DNA of 64,000 bases from Dysgonamonadaceae bacterium (GCA_031254645.1 JAIRUA010000007.1:421127-485126), one strand, 5' to 3'. Shown: positions 45,109 through 55,113, counted from the stretch's first letter. Notes: generated by a model not told the origin, from the letters alone. Numbers and translations are program-made.

Positions 45109-46860
45109 ATGAAACATATATATATGACATCTTTATTGCTTCTATGCTTTATTAGTGGCAGCTTTTCACAGGAACGATCGATTAAAAACATTTTTGAATT
45201 TAACTGGAAAATGGATTTACTAAATAGTTTTTATGATGTTATAATAGACAGTCCGGTTGAACCAAATTCACTAATTTTAGAACCCAGGTGGATTAAAAAA
45301 GGACGTATGAGCTGCTTGTTGCCTCTTTTTCAAGCGAGAAGTCCATATTCCGAAATTTCCATCCATCTTCACTATAGGACAGAAAATATTAGTGAACTCT
45401 ATTTCACATTGGTAGCTTTTGACGAATGTGAAAGGGTATTGTCGGTTGATACATTGCATTTTCCTTTAAGCGACGATTGGATTGATTTGAGCCAAACGAT
45501 AACCGTAGAAAATACGATGTTTCAGGAATTGTTTATCAATGCAAGTGCAGATACACTTCGAATGAGGGAAAGCGAGGCTAAGTCAGGAGTTGTGATAAAA
45601 GATTTCGATGTTTGGTTTGACGGCAAACAAATAAACCTAAATGCCGTACCGAGAGCAAGAACTCCGTTGAGCAAAAGCGATGTTACCCCATTTGATAGCA
45701 GCGATTTAAGCAATCTCCCATTTATGGAAAAAAAAATACTTGCCATAGGGGAAACTGTTCATGGTACAGAAACCTTTAATCAAATAGCCACTGATATTAT
45801 CAAGGAACGAATTCTTCGGCACAATTGCCGATTGGTGCTGTTGGAATTGCCTATAGAAATTTCGTTCTATATTAATCGTTACATTGTCGGCGACCCCAAT
45901 TTTAGCAGAGAGTATATTATTGATTATTTTGACAATTTATTATTTTGCTCCTATATTTTTATATCACTTGTTGAGTGGATCAAGGAGTTCAATCGGCATT
46001 CGGAAGAGAGGGTCTATTTTTTTGGAATGGATGTTTGGCCTGGTGACAGGATAGGATATTTAGATTCATTCGATTTTTTTTATACGCTGAATAAAACAAA
46101 TAATGATGAAACGCTCAAAGAGATGGGTAGATTGTTATTGGGCGAAAGTTCATCCATTGAGGATGTGATTTCCTTATTCGATGCGAACCAAGGTTTTGAA
46201 AATAGTTTAACAAAAGGTGAATCCAAGCTGGTCAGACACGCTTTGTTGTTGTTGCGTAACAGACTTACCACGCCGGAACTTCGAGACAGAGTGATGTACA
46301 AAAACATACAGTTCTTTACGGAAAACTTCTTGCCACCGGGCGGTACTGTTACGATTTTCAGTCATTTTGGACATGCAAACTATCGAAGCCATCTTATGAG
46401 AATGACTACCATGGAAGAAATGGCATTCGGATATTATTTGAGGTGCAGATATCAAGATGACTATTCGAACATTGCCTTGATAACAGATAGAGGTAGTTCT
46501 TTGCTGGGTAATTCAAGTCGTACCCGCTTTGAGAAAAAAGAACTGCAATCATCGCCTATAGGCAGTATAGAATACTTGATGAATAGATTAAATATGGATG
46601 CCTATCTTTCAATGGACAGATTAACATGTAGCGATGCACTAACAATCAGAACTATCGGTAATGCGCCTGTTGAAGAATCTTTCTTTGTCTTTCCGAAAAT
46701 GAGAATGGACGGCGCTATTTTTATAAGAGAAGTGTCAGCTATTCAAAAAAATGAGGATAGAATGAATAAGGAAGTGCATTCTCTCTTATGGTTTTTGGAA
46801 AGACGGCGCCAAGCACAACTAAAAGTAGGGTTACCTGCGCAGACAGAGCCATTTTATTAA
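45109..46860 (+). CDS. Erythromycin-esterase-like secreted protein (EreA/ChaN superfamily)
   Basis: 583 residues. Signal peptide (MKHIYMTSLLLLCFISGSFS). The N-terminal ~190 residues form a beta-rich domain; the esterase-like domain then starts at KKILAIGETVHGTETFNQ (Glu and His of the family active site) and continues with LVLLELPIEISFYINRYI, FGMDVWPGD and FSHFGHANYRS (second active-site His). Macrolide esterases have this fold, but most relatives have unknown substrates. Its place between a candidate secreted peptide and the exporter suggests periplasmic processing rather than antibiotic resistance. Confidence 0.8.
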   Translation: MKHIYMTSLLLLCFISGSFSQERSIKNIFEFNWKMDLLNSFYDVIIDSPVEPNSLILEPRWIKKGRMSCLLPLFQARSPYSEISIHLHYRTENISELYFTLVAFDECERVLSVDTLHFPLSDDWIDLSQTITVENTMFQELFINASADTLRMRESEAKSGVVIKDFDVWFDGKQINLNAVPRARTPLSKSDVTPFDSSDLSNLPFMEKKILAIGETVHGTETFNQIATDIIKERILRHNCRLVLLELPIEISFYINRYIVGDPNFSREYIIDYFDNLLFCSYIFISLVEWIKEFNRHSEERVYFFGMDVWPGDRIGYLDSFDFFYTLNKTNNDETLKEMGRLLLGESSSIEDVISLFDANQGFENSLTKGESKLVRHALLLLRNRLTTPELRDRVMYKNIQFFTENFLPPGGTVTIFSHFGHANYRSHLMRMTTMEEMAFGYYLRCRYQDDYSNIALITDRGSSLLGNSSRTRFEKKELQSSPIGSIEYLMNRLNMDAYLSMDRLTCSDALTIRTIGNAPVEESFFVFPKMRMDGAIFIREVSAIQKNEDRMNKEVHSLLWFLERRRQAQLKVGLPAQTEPFY

Positions 46861-46891
46861 GAGTAATAAGCATTTTTTTTGATTGTCAAAA

Positions 46892-48001
46892 ATGAATATT
46901 ATTTTTCTCACAACACTCAATCCATACGACATAAACGAATGGTCGGGAACAGTCTATCAAATGTTTCAAGCATTAAGCAAAGAGCATCAAGTAACGGTCA
47001 TAGGGCACACTATGCTTGCTCAAGCTTCTTACTATGCCGTAAATAATTTTCCGGAGAAACGTTCTTTTGAAGAGTATGCCCCTGTTTTAAGCAGGTTATG
47101 TAGCGAGCAAATTAAACGTGCGCCCCAGTGCGATGTAATTGTTTTCGGAGATTTGTATATCGTTCCTGATTTAGAGGTAAGTATTCCTATTGTGCATATA
47201 AGCGATGTTACTTTCCGAGTGTTTCAGAATTACTCCACTCCAAAAAGAAGCAAGGAACGAATCAAAAGCGGTGAAAAAATGGAACGAGATGCGTTTAACA
47301 AATACACTTCCTTTATTTACAGTTCCGAATGGGCAAAACAAAATGCTATTAATCATTACAATCTCAATCCCGACAAAATTCACGTCGTAGAATTCGGCGC
47401 CAACATTCCCACACCAACAGACTACCAAATAAACATACAAACTGACATTTGCAACTTACTTTTTATCGGCAAAAACTGGCAGAAAAAGGGCGGTGATAAA
47501 GTGTTGGAAGCATACAAAAAACTAAAATCCGAAGGATTTCCCTGCACCCTAACCATTATAGGCTCTGTGCCAAATGAAGTAAATATGGAAGAAAAAGGTT
47601 TAACAGTTATTCCATTTTTAGACAAATCAAAACCGGAACATCTATCCAAATTGAGCAATATTCTAAAAGAAGCTCATTTTTTAGTACTTCCCACCGAATT
47701 TGATGCCTACGGTATTGTGTTTTGTGAAGCGTCAGCCTATGCTGTACCAAGCATTGCTGCCAATGTGGGCGGAGTAAGTCAGCCCGTGTGCGAGGGCAAG
47801 AACGGCTATTTGCTTCCGCCTGATGCTACGGCAAATGATTATGCGGAAAAAATAAAATCGGTATTTAACAACAAAGAAGAGTATTTAAAGCTTCGTGCTT
47901 CCTCTCGCCGTGAATTTGAAACACGACTGAATTGGGAAGTGTGGAGCAAAAAAGTGAATAAGATATTGGAAGAAACAATAGAGCAATATAAATCGGTATG
48001 A
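46892..48001 (+). CDS. Family 4 (GT-B) glycosyltransferase
   Basis: 369 residues from ATG 46892; the TTG three codons earlier is less likely. N-terminal FLTTLNPYDINEWSGTVYQMFQAL (donor/acceptor loop), and the C-terminal Rossmann half with LLFIGKNWQKKGGDKVLEAYKKL and PTEFDAYGIVFCEASAYAVP carrying the EX7E-type motif. Retaining transferase using a nucleotide sugar in the cytosol. Overlaps the adaptor gene by 4 bp (ATGA), so sugar transfer and export are co-translated. Third separate GT gene of the cluster. Confidence 0.93.
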   Translation: MNIIFLTTLNPYDINEWSGTVYQMFQALSKEHQVTVIGHTMLAQASYYAVNNFPEKRSFEEYAPVLSRLCSEQIKRAPQCDVIVFGDLYIVPDLEVSIPIVHISDVTFRVFQNYSTPKRSKERIKSGEKMERDAFNKYTSFIYSSEWAKQNAINHYNLNPDKIHVVEFGANIPTPTDYQINIQTDICNLLFIGKNWQKKGGDKVLEAYKKLKSEGFPCTLTIIGSVPNEVNMEEKGLTVIPFLDKSKPEHLSKLSNILKEAHFLVLPTEFDAYGIVFCEASAYAVPSIAANVGGVSQPVCEGKNGYLLPPDATANDYAEKIKSVFNNKEEYLKLRASSRREFETRLNWEVWSKKVNKILEETIEQYKSV

Positions 48002-49281
48002 GTGAAGAAATAACCGCCAAATCCGAAGAAGTCCAACACATTATCGACCGTATGCCCACTTATTGGGTAAAGTGGGTAGTACTCTGTATCGGTGTCTTAA
48101 TGGGTATCATTATCCTACTCGGCTTTCTCATTCAATATCCCGATACAGTAGACGGACAAATATCCGTAACGGCGACCGAAGCTCCTGTGCGCTTGGTAGC
48201 AAACACCAACGGTCGCATTACCCTGTTACAACACAACAACACAATGCTACACAGAGGCGATGTGATTGCCTATATCGAAAGCGGCGCAAATTTTCAACAT
48301 ATTTTGTGGATAGATTCGCTGCTCAATACCTCAAATAACAATATCGGATACTCACTGCCCGATACATTGCTGCTGGGCGAAGTCAGCTCAGCATACAACG
48401 CTTTTTTGCTCTCACATTTGCAATATGAGAGACTGCTCACATCAGACATTTACGCCACAATGCGCCAAACTTTGCACAACCAAATAGCTTCTGACAAATC
48501 TGTGATCGAAAATTTGGAAAAAGAATTGGTGTTGAGAGAAACAATACTGCAAACTTCGGCGGAACAGTTGAGGCGGGACAGTGTACTTTTTGCTCGAGAA
48601 GTTATCAGCGAATTTGATTATCAGCAGCAGGTAACTGCGCATCTTTCTTTGCAAAGTTCCGAACTTACTATGCAAAGCAATTCGCTGATGAAACAGTCAG
48701 AAATAAGCCGCAATACGCTCGAAATACAGCGCATGGAACTGGAAGAAATCGAAATCAAAGAGCGAGCATACGCCGAACTCATCACTCGTCGAAACGAACT
48801 GACAAACGCTATCAATCTTTGGAAAGAACGCTACCTGAAATACACGCCAATAGCAGGCGAATTGGAATATCTCGGCTTTTGGCGCGACAACAGCTTTGTA
48901 CAAACAGGTCAGGAGTTATTTACCGTTATCCCCGACAAAAACAACATATTGGGCGAAGTAACGATTCCCTCTTTCGGCTCCGGAAAAGTAGAAGAGGGAC
49001 AAACTGTAAACGTGAAAATACACAACTATCCGCACGATGAATTCGGTTTATTGAAAGGTATTGTAACTTCTCTTTCGCGTATTACCAATCGTATTCAAAC
49101 ACAAAACGGTGCTGGCGAAGCTTACCTGGTGCTTGTCTCCTTTCCCGACGGCACGGTTAGCAATTTCGGAAAACATCTTCCGCTCGATTTTGATACAAAA
49201 GGAACTGCAGAAATTATTACTAAAAGAAAACGATTGATAGAGAGATTGTTTGATAATTTGAAAGCGAAGGGGGAGAAGTAA
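47998..49281 (+). CDS. HlyD-type membrane fusion protein (exporter adaptor)
   Basis: 427 residues. One N-terminal membrane segment near 20-44 (WVKWVVLCIGVLMGIIILLG), barrel-sandwich/lipoyl half (VRLVANTNGRITLLQHNNTMLHRGDVIAYIE), a long coiled coil (about 145-285) and the return half (SFVQTGQELFTVIPDKNNILGEV). It links the inner-membrane ABC exporter to the outer membrane in type I-like secretion. No TolC gene is present in the cluster, so a shared one must serve. Followed 33 bp later by the C39 ABC gene. Confidence 0.95.
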   Translation: MSEEITAKSEEVQHIIDRMPTYWVKWVVLCIGVLMGIIILLGFLIQYPDTVDGQISVTATEAPVRLVANTNGRITLLQHNNTMLHRGDVIAYIESGANFQHILWIDSLLNTSNNNIGYSLPDTLLLGEVSSAYNAFLLSHLQYERLLTSDIYATMRQTLHNQIASDKSVIENLEKELVLRETILQTSAEQLRRDSVLFAREVISEFDYQQQVTAHLSLQSSELTMQSNSLMKQSEISRNTLEIQRMELEEIEIKERAYAELITRRNELTNAINLWKERYLKYTPIAGELEYLGFWRDNSFVQTGQELFTVIPDKNNILGEVTIPSFGSGKVEEGQTVNVKIHNYPHDEFGLLKGIVTSLSRITNRIQTQNGAGEAYLVLVSFPDGTVSNFGKHLPLDFDTKGTAEIITKRKRLIERLFDNLKAKGEK

Positions 49282-49314
49282 GAAAAGTTATAGAAGTTAA
49301 GAAGTTAAAGAAGA

Positions 49315-51498
49315 ATGTTGTTTAGAAGATTTCCCATTGAATACCAAATGGATTCGCAAGACTGCGGACCCGCTTCACTTAAAATCATCACCAAACATTT
49401 TGGCAAATTCTATTCGCTGCAATACCTGCGCGACCGTTGCGGTATTACCAAAGAAGGTGTATCATTATTAGATTTGAGTACAGGCGCTGAAAGTATCGGA
49501 CTGCGTTCGTTAGCTATTAAATGTACCATAACCGATGTAGTCAACAGCGTGCCATTTCCTGCCATTTTGTTTTGGAAAGAGAGCCATTTTATAGTGGTGT
49601 ATCACGCCGACAAAAAACACGTTTGGGTGTCCGACCCCGCCAAAGGACGTATCAAATACACCCACGAAGAGTTTCGCAGAGGCTGGTATCCCAAAGGCGA
49701 ACAGCAAGGTGTACTGCTTGCCATAGAGCCAACTGCCGAGTTCAAAAGCACTAAAGCGGAAAAGGAGCAAAAGAAAAACAACTTTATGAGTATTCTCAAA
49801 TATTTTGTTCCCTATAAACGAAATTTCGGACTGATTTTCGTTATTATGCTCGTTGTTACCCTGTTGCAGGGAATGTTACCCTTTATCTCAAAAGCGGTAA
49901 TTGATGTGGGCATCAAAACATCGGACGTGAAATTTATCAATATGGTGCTGATTGGCAATATCAGCATTTTGTTAAGCGTGATGATTTTCAATGTGTTGCG
50001 CGATTGGATTATGTTGCACATTACCGCTCGTGTAAACATTGCCCTGATTTCGGATTACCTGATAAAATTGATGAAATTGCCCGTTACATTCTTTGAAAAC
50101 AAACTGTTGGGCGATATTCTACAGCGGGCACAAGACCACGAGCGTATTCGTAACTTTATTATGAATAACTCGTTGTCGTTGATTTTTTCTACATTTACAT
50201 TTGTGGTTTTCGCGATTATTTTGTTGATTTATAATGCTATTATCTTTTACATCTTTTTAGCCGGTTCGATTCTTTATGTCTGTTGGGTGTTGCTGTTTTT
50301 GAGCATTCGTAAAAAATTAGATTGGCAATATTTTGAACTTTTGGCAAAAGACCAGAGTTATTGGGTAGAAACCGTTTCATCTATTCAGGACGTTAAAATT
50401 AACAACTACGAAAAGCATCGTCGTTGGAAATGGGAAGAGATTCAAGCATGTCTTTATCATGTCAATAAACGAGTTTTAGCCATTACCAATGCACAAAATT
50501 TGGGTGCACAGTTTATCGAAAGTATCAAAAATATGGGGATTGTTTTCTTTTGTGCAATGGCGGTTATTCAAGGCGACATTACTTTTGGGGTAATGATTTC
50601 TACGCAGTTCATTATCGGAATGTTAAACGGTCCATTGGTGCAATTTATCAATTTTGTGGTATCGGCGCAATATGCCAAAATCAGTTTTTTGCGTATCAAC
50701 GAAATTCGTCAGTTGGAAGATGAAGAAGAGTTGCTTGCCATTGGCAGTACCACCATTTTGCCCGAAAAGAAAACAATCACGCTCGAAAATGTTCATTTTC
50801 AATACACGCCAAATGCGCCGTTGGTATTGCGAAACGTCTATCTTCAAATTCCCGAAAACAAAGTAACGGCAATTGTTGGTGGAAGCGGAAGCGGAAAATC
50901 CACACTCTTAAAACTGTTGGTACGACTGTACAAACCAAGCTACGGCGAAATAAAAATGGATACGATGAATGTGAACGCTATCAACCTGCGTCAATGGCGC
51001 GATATGTGCGGCGTGGTAATGCAGGACGGAAAAATGTTCAGCGACACCATCTTGAATAACATTGTGTTAGACGACGAACATATCGACCACAACCGATTAA
51101 GAAATGCGTGCCGCATTGCTCAAATCGAAGACGAGATAAACGCGATGCCCAAAGGTTTTGAAACCACTATCGGCGAAACCGGACGAGGGTTGAGCGGCGG
51201 ACAAAAACAGCGAATGTTGATTGCACGCGCCTTGTATCGCGACCCGAAATTTCTGTTTCTCGATGAAGCAACAAACGCCTTAGACTCAATCAACGAACGG
51301 AAAATCGTAGAAGCTCTCAACAACGCTTTCGCTGAACGTACCGTTGTGGTTATTGCACACAGATTGAGTACGATTCGTAATGCAGACCAAATTGTTGTTT
51401 TAGACAAAGGATTTATTGTTGAAGCAGGAAATCACGAAACACTGATGGAGAAAAAAGGACATTATTTTGCGTTGGTGGAGTCGCAGATGCAGGAGTGA
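49315..51498 (+). CDS. Peptidase-containing ABC exporter (C39 PCAT)
   Basis: 727 residues. C39 cysteine peptidase 1-~140 with catalytic C17 (DSQDCGPAS), H91 (KESHFIVVYH) and D107 (VWVSDPAKG). Transmembrane domain ~155-440. ATPase domain: Walker A GGSGSGKST at 522-530, LSGGQ near 626 and Walker B FLFLDEAT. It cuts a leader after a Gly-Gly-type site and exports the product. All catalytic residues are present, so it should be active. The 203-residue protein upstream is the best visible substrate; others may be encoded elsewhere. Confidence 0.97.
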   Translation: MLFRRFPIEYQMDSQDCGPASLKIITKHFGKFYSLQYLRDRCGITKEGVSLLDLSTGAESIGLRSLAIKCTITDVVNSVPFPAILFWKESHFIVVYHADKKHVWVSDPAKGRIKYTHEEFRRGWYPKGEQQGVLLAIEPTAEFKSTKAEKEQKKNNFMSILKYFVPYKRNFGLIFVIMLVVTLLQGMLPFISKAVIDVGIKTSDVKFINMVLIGNISILLSVMIFNVLRDWIMLHITARVNIALISDYLIKLMKLPVTFFENKLLGDILQRAQDHERIRNFIMNNSLSLIFSTFTFVVFAIILLIYNAIIFYIFLAGSILYVCWVLLFLSIRKKLDWQYFELLAKDQSYWVETVSSIQDVKINNYEKHRRWKWEEIQACLYHVNKRVLAITNAQNLGAQFIESIKNMGIVFFCAMAVIQGDITFGVMISTQFIIGMLNGPLVQFINFVVSAQYAKISFLRINEIRQLEDEEELLAIGSTTILPEKKTITLENVHFQYTPNAPLVLRNVYLQIPENKVTAIVGGSGSGKSTLLKLLVRLYKPSYGEIKMDTMNVNAINLRQWRDMCGVVMQDGKMFSDTILNNIVLDDEHIDHNRLRNACRIAQIEDEINAMPKGFETTIGETGRGLSGGQKQRMLIARALYRDPKFLFLDEATNALDSINERKIVEALNNAFAERTVVVIAHRLSTIRNADQIVVLDKGFIVEAGNHETLMEKKGHYFALVESQMQE

Positions 51499-51509
51499 AA
51501 TAACACATC

Positions 51510-51570
51510 ATTCCGTGCTTGACACGGAATCTCCTCAATAAACGAGAAGATTGCGGGTCAAGTCCGCAAT
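51510..51570. repeat. Two small palindromes after the exporter gene
   Basis: ATTCCGTG (51510-51517) with CACGGAAT (51523-51530), and ATTGCGG (51550-51556) with CCGCAAT (51564-51570). Dispersed REP-type repeats look like this; no gene here. Confidence 0.65.
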
Positions 51571-51582
51571 GACGAATCAGTG

Positions 51583-51626
51583 AAAATCCGTTTGAAACGA
51601 CAAAGTTTATCTCAAACGGATTTTTT
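51583..51626 (+). terminator. Terminator of the export operon
   Basis: AAAATCCGTTTGA pairs with TCAAACGGATTTT (16-nt loop), followed by a run of six T residues. Confidence 0.85.
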
Positions 51627-51660
51627 CTACAAAAAAGGACATAAATAGCGCTCATTTTTG

Positions 51661-51668
51661 TACTTTTG
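51661..51668 (+). promoter_or_regulatory. -7 box of the MFS gene
   Basis: TACTTTTG, 20 bp before the MFS ATG. No matching -33 TTTG. Confidence 0.55.
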
Positions 51669-51688
51669 TCTAAAATATTAAAATCATT

Positions 51689-53287
51689 ATGACAGAAACA
51701 ATCATCAAATCGCTAAGAGATTCAAAAACAGGTCGCTGGTCGGCTCTTATTCTCGTATCTATCGCAATGGTATTTGCCTATATGTTTATCGACATTTTGG
51801 CACCATTACAAACACTATTCGAAACACAATTACGCTGGACACCTGATATATACGGCAGAGTTTCAGGCGCGGGCTATATGCTCAATGTAATGGGCTTTTT
51901 GATTCTGGCTGGGATTATTTTAGACAGAATAGGTGTCAGAAGTTCGGCTTTGGTAGCAGGCGGATTGATGTTGGTGGGCGCTGCCATAGCCTCTTACGGC
52001 ATATCGGCTGCATTTAATAACGGTGGATTTGGCTTCAAATTTCTCAGTTCGTTTTGGGAGTCGTTTCCGGCTTCGGCAAAAATGTCGCTCATCGGTTTTG
52101 CCATTTTTGGCGGCGGACTCGAAATGGCAGGAATTACCGCCACAAAAGCCATCGTAAAATGGTTTAAGGGCAAAGAGTTAGCGTTGGCGTTGGCTATGCA
52201 AGTGTCGATTTCGCGCTTGGGAACGGCAACGGTATTCATTTTTGCACCGCGTTGGGCTGAGGTCAACGGAATTTCTACGTCAATAGCCATCGGCGCGTTA
52301 TTGCTGATTGTTTCCTTTATCACGTTTATCGTCTATTTCGTGATGGATAAAAAATTAGATGTTCAGTTGGGCGAGGCAGAAGAAGAGGAAGATCCATTTC
52401 GAATGGCAGATATCGGTAAGATTCTTACAAGCAAAGGATTTTGGTTGGTTGCTTTGCTTTGCGTGCTATATTATTCGGCGGTATTTCCGTTCCAAAAATA
52501 TGCTGTTAGTATGCTGGAATCGAATTTAACATTTAGGGATATTCCAGCTGAATCTTTTTGGGGTTCACAAGGAGCGATTTTACTGGGATTTTTTGTAATG
52601 ATTGGCATTGCTGTTGCTTCATTTTCAAGTAATTTCTGTAAAAGGAATCTGAAAATATTTCTACTAACCTGTTCGGCAATAATGCTTGTGGCGTATTGTT
52701 ACATCAGTTATATGCAGCAATCGGCGAGCGTTATTTTCTCGGTGCTTCCGTTGTTAGCCATTGGTGTTACGCCAATTTTGGGCGATTATATCGACAAAAA
52801 AGGGAAAGCAGTTTCAATGCTTGCATTAGGCTCTTTGCTATTGGTTATCTGTCACTTGACATTTGCTTTTGTTCTTCCCAAAGTGGACGGACACCACACA
52901 TTGGGCATTGTTGTAGCGTTTGTAACGATATTGGTATTGGGGGCATCGTTTTCGTTAGTTCCGGCATCGTTGTGGCCTACCGTTCCTAAATTAATAGACA
53001 GCAATGTGTTAGGCTCTGCATACGCATTAATTTTTTGGGTGCAGAATATCGGTTTATTTGTTGTTCCGTTGTTGATTGGCAGCATTTTAATGACATCAAA
53101 CACAACCATAATCGAACAGGTTGAATCGGGTATTTTAACACCGGAACAAGCTTCCGTGATGTACGATTACACCAATCCGTTGCTGATGCTTGCCACTTTT
53201 GGCGTTGCCGCTCTGGTTCTTGGTTTTATTCTGAAACGTGAAGACAAGATAAAAGGATATGGTTTGGAATTGCCAAATTTGAAGTAA
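51689..53287 (+). CDS. MFS transporter
   Basis: 532 residues with about 12 membrane segments. The early half has GRVSGAGYMLNVMGFLILAGIILDRIGVR (motif A-like loop with D and R), then a central cytosolic acidic loop EAEEEEDPFR. The C-terminal half has a second loop GDYIDKKGKAVS. Substrate cannot be told; Bacteroidota relatives are often annotated as nitrate/organic-acid or sugar-type carriers without proof. Transcribed alone from its own -7 box, 20 bp before the dgt start region. Confidence 0.88.
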   Translation: MTETIIKSLRDSKTGRWSALILVSIAMVFAYMFIDILAPLQTLFETQLRWTPDIYGRVSGAGYMLNVMGFLILAGIILDRIGVRSSALVAGGLMLVGAAIASYGISAAFNNGGFGFKFLSSFWESFPASAKMSLIGFAIFGGGLEMAGITATKAIVKWFKGKELALALAMQVSISRLGTATVFIFAPRWAEVNGISTSIAIGALLLIVSFITFIVYFVMDKKLDVQLGEAEEEEDPFRMADIGKILTSKGFWLVALLCVLYYSAVFPFQKYAVSMLESNLTFRDIPAESFWGSQGAILLGFFVMIGIAVASFSSNFCKRNLKIFLLTCSAIMLVAYCYISYMQQSASVIFSVLPLLAIGVTPILGDYIDKKGKAVSMLALGSLLLVICHLTFAFVLPKVDGHHTLGIVVAFVTILVLGASFSLVPASLWPTVPKLIDSNVLGSAYALIFWVQNIGLFVVPLLIGSILMTSNTTIIEQVESGILTPEQASVMYDYTNPLLMLATFGVAALVLGFILKREDKIKGYGLELPNLK

Positions 53288-53304
53288 TTTAGAGATAAAA
53301 AACA

Positions 53305-54636
53305 ATGATGAATTGGCAGCAGCTTCTTTCCGCTAAACGATTCGGGCAGGAAGATTACGTAAACGGCACAAAACACGAACGTACGGAATATCAACGCGAT
53401 TATGACCGATTGATATTTTCGTCGCCCTTTCGCCGTTTGCAAAACAAAACACAGGTCTTTCCGCTTCCCGGCAGTATATTCGTACACAACCGACTGACAC
53501 ACAGCTTGGAAGTTTCGAGTGTTGGGCGTTCGCTAGGTGAAAATGTTGGTCGCGCACTTCGCGCACGTTATCCGGACTCTCCGGCGCATTTCGAAGAAAT
53601 CGGCGCAATAGTCTCCGCTGCTTGTTTGGCGTACGATCTTGGTAATCCGCCTTTTGGTCATTCGGGCGAAAAAGCAATTTCTACTTTTTTCTCCGAAGGA
53701 AAAGGAAAAGAAATGCAAAAGACGGTGGAAGAAAGTGGCGGACGTTGGTCGGATTTTACAAGTTTCGAGGGAAATGCCAACGCCGTTCGCTTGTTGATGC
53801 ACCAATTTCATGGTCGACGACGAGGTGGTTTTGCGATGACTTATTCCACCCTGGCTTCTATCATCAAATATCCCTATTCGTCCGAATTGAGTTGCGGAAA
53901 AAATAAATTTGGATTTTTCGCTTCCGAAGAAAAAGATTATCAAGCCATAGCAAAAAGTCTTGGTATTATACAATTACAAGAAAATCCGCTGAAGCTTGCG
54001 CGTTATCCACTTGTATATCTGGTAGAAGCTGCCGATGATATTTGTTATCAGGTAATGGATATCGAAGATGCCCACAAACTACATATTATTACTGCCGAAA
54101 AAGCAATAGAACTATTGCTCAATTTTTTTGAAGGCGAAAAACGAGAACGACGTATTCGTAATTTGCAAATAGTGAGCGATGTAAATGAACAAATTGCTTA
54201 TCTTCGTTCTTCAATTATCGGCTTGTTGATAAATGAATGTTGTACTGTTTTTTTAGAAAACGAAACAAAAATACTCTCAGGCGAATTTTCCGGCGCATTG
54301 ATAAAACATATCTCACCAGTTGCAAAAACAGCGTACAAAACTTGTTCCAATTTTTCCGTCAAACATATTTATCGCGCCAAAGATGTGTTAGACATTGAAT
54401 TAGCAGGATACAGAATTATTGGTTTTTTATTGGAAACCTTTACCGATGCTATTCAAAATCCCAATCACGCCTATTCGAAATTGCTTTTGGAACGAATTCC
54501 CGAACAATATGAGGTAGATTCACCACAGATGTACGATAAAATTCAAGCCGTTATCGACTACGTGTCAGGAATGACAGACGTTTATGCGCTCGATTTATAT
54601 CGAAAAATCACAGGTGCAGGACTTCCGGTTGTCTAA
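53305..54636 (+). CDS. dgt: dGTP triphosphohydrolase homologue with altered HD motif
   Basis: 443 residues. The HD-domain layout is clear: first His in HNRLTHSLEV (H66), then AACLAYDLGNPPFGHSGE, and a late EAADDICYQVMDIEDAH. In this family the second motif is normally His-Asp (AHD); here it reads Tyr110-Asp111 (codon TAC; a one-base change from CAC). That His is a metal ligand, so activity may be reduced, altered or lost. The rest of the protein is full length without frameshift. ATG 53305 and 53308 are equally possible starts. 17 bp after the MFS gene, so possibly co-transcribed. Confidence 0.9.
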   Translation: MMNWQQLLSAKRFGQEDYVNGTKHERTEYQRDYDRLIFSSPFRRLQNKTQVFPLPGSIFVHNRLTHSLEVSSVGRSLGENVGRALRARYPDSPAHFEEIGAIVSAACLAYDLGNPPFGHSGEKAISTFFSEGKGKEMQKTVEESGGRWSDFTSFEGNANAVRLLMHQFHGRRRGGFAMTYSTLASIIKYPYSSELSCGKNKFGFFASEEKDYQAIAKSLGIIQLQENPLKLARYPLVYLVEAADDICYQVMDIEDAHKLHIITAEKAIELLLNFFEGEKRERRIRNLQIVSDVNEQIAYLRSSIIGLLINECCTVFLENETKILSGEFSGALIKHISPVAKTAYKTCSNFSVKHIYRAKDVLDIELAGYRIIGFLLETFTDAIQNPNHAYSKLLLERIPEQYEVDSPQMYDKIQAVIDYVSGMTDVYALDLYRKITGAGLPVV

Positions 54637-54798
54637 GAGACTGTTTAGATTTTCCCCAAATACTCTTTTAGAGCATAATTTATTGCAGGCAAAACTTAAA
54701 CAATCTACAAGTACCTCCTTTTACTCACAAATAAAGTTAAATTACTTCTTTTCGTCAAAAATATTTTGTACTTTGAGAAAAAGAATGTAATTTTGTTT

Positions 54799-54881
54799 CG
54801 TGGTTTTTTCGTAATAGTATTAGATTTAAAAATTAACAATGTTGGCAGGATGTCGCGAGACAACCTGCCAAAGCTTTTTTT
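54799..54881 (+). ncRNA. Predicted small RNA, copy 1 (~83 nt)
   Basis: Promoter TTTG (54765-54768), 19 bp, TAATTTTG (54788-54795). The start is expected four bases later, at CGTGG, exactly where strong identity to copy 2 begins. It ends in the hairpin TTGGCAGG-A-TGTC-GCGA-GACA-A-CCTGCCAA, with a GNRA tetraloop, then a seven-T run. A 14-codon ATG frame inside is not kept in copy 2, so it is not a conserved peptide. Target unknown. Confidence 0.7.
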
Positions 54882-55113
54882 AGACAGGTTGATTCGAAAA
54901 AACACGCAAACAAAGATTTAGACAAAAATCCTACCCACACTCATTGTGGAATTTCTTTCAATTCTACCTAATAACTTCATCAAGAATATTGCAAAATAAC
55001 AGGTAAAAGATTGCCAATTGCTTGATTCAACTTTCTTTTCTGCGAATAAAGTTAAATTTTTATTTTTTATCAAAAATATTTGGCAGTGTCAGAAAAATTC
55101 TATTACTTTGTCT

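Noticed and set aside
54844..54885. Small peptide encoded in RNA copy 1
   Set aside because: The ATG is absent from copy 2 and the frame overlaps the terminator hairpin.
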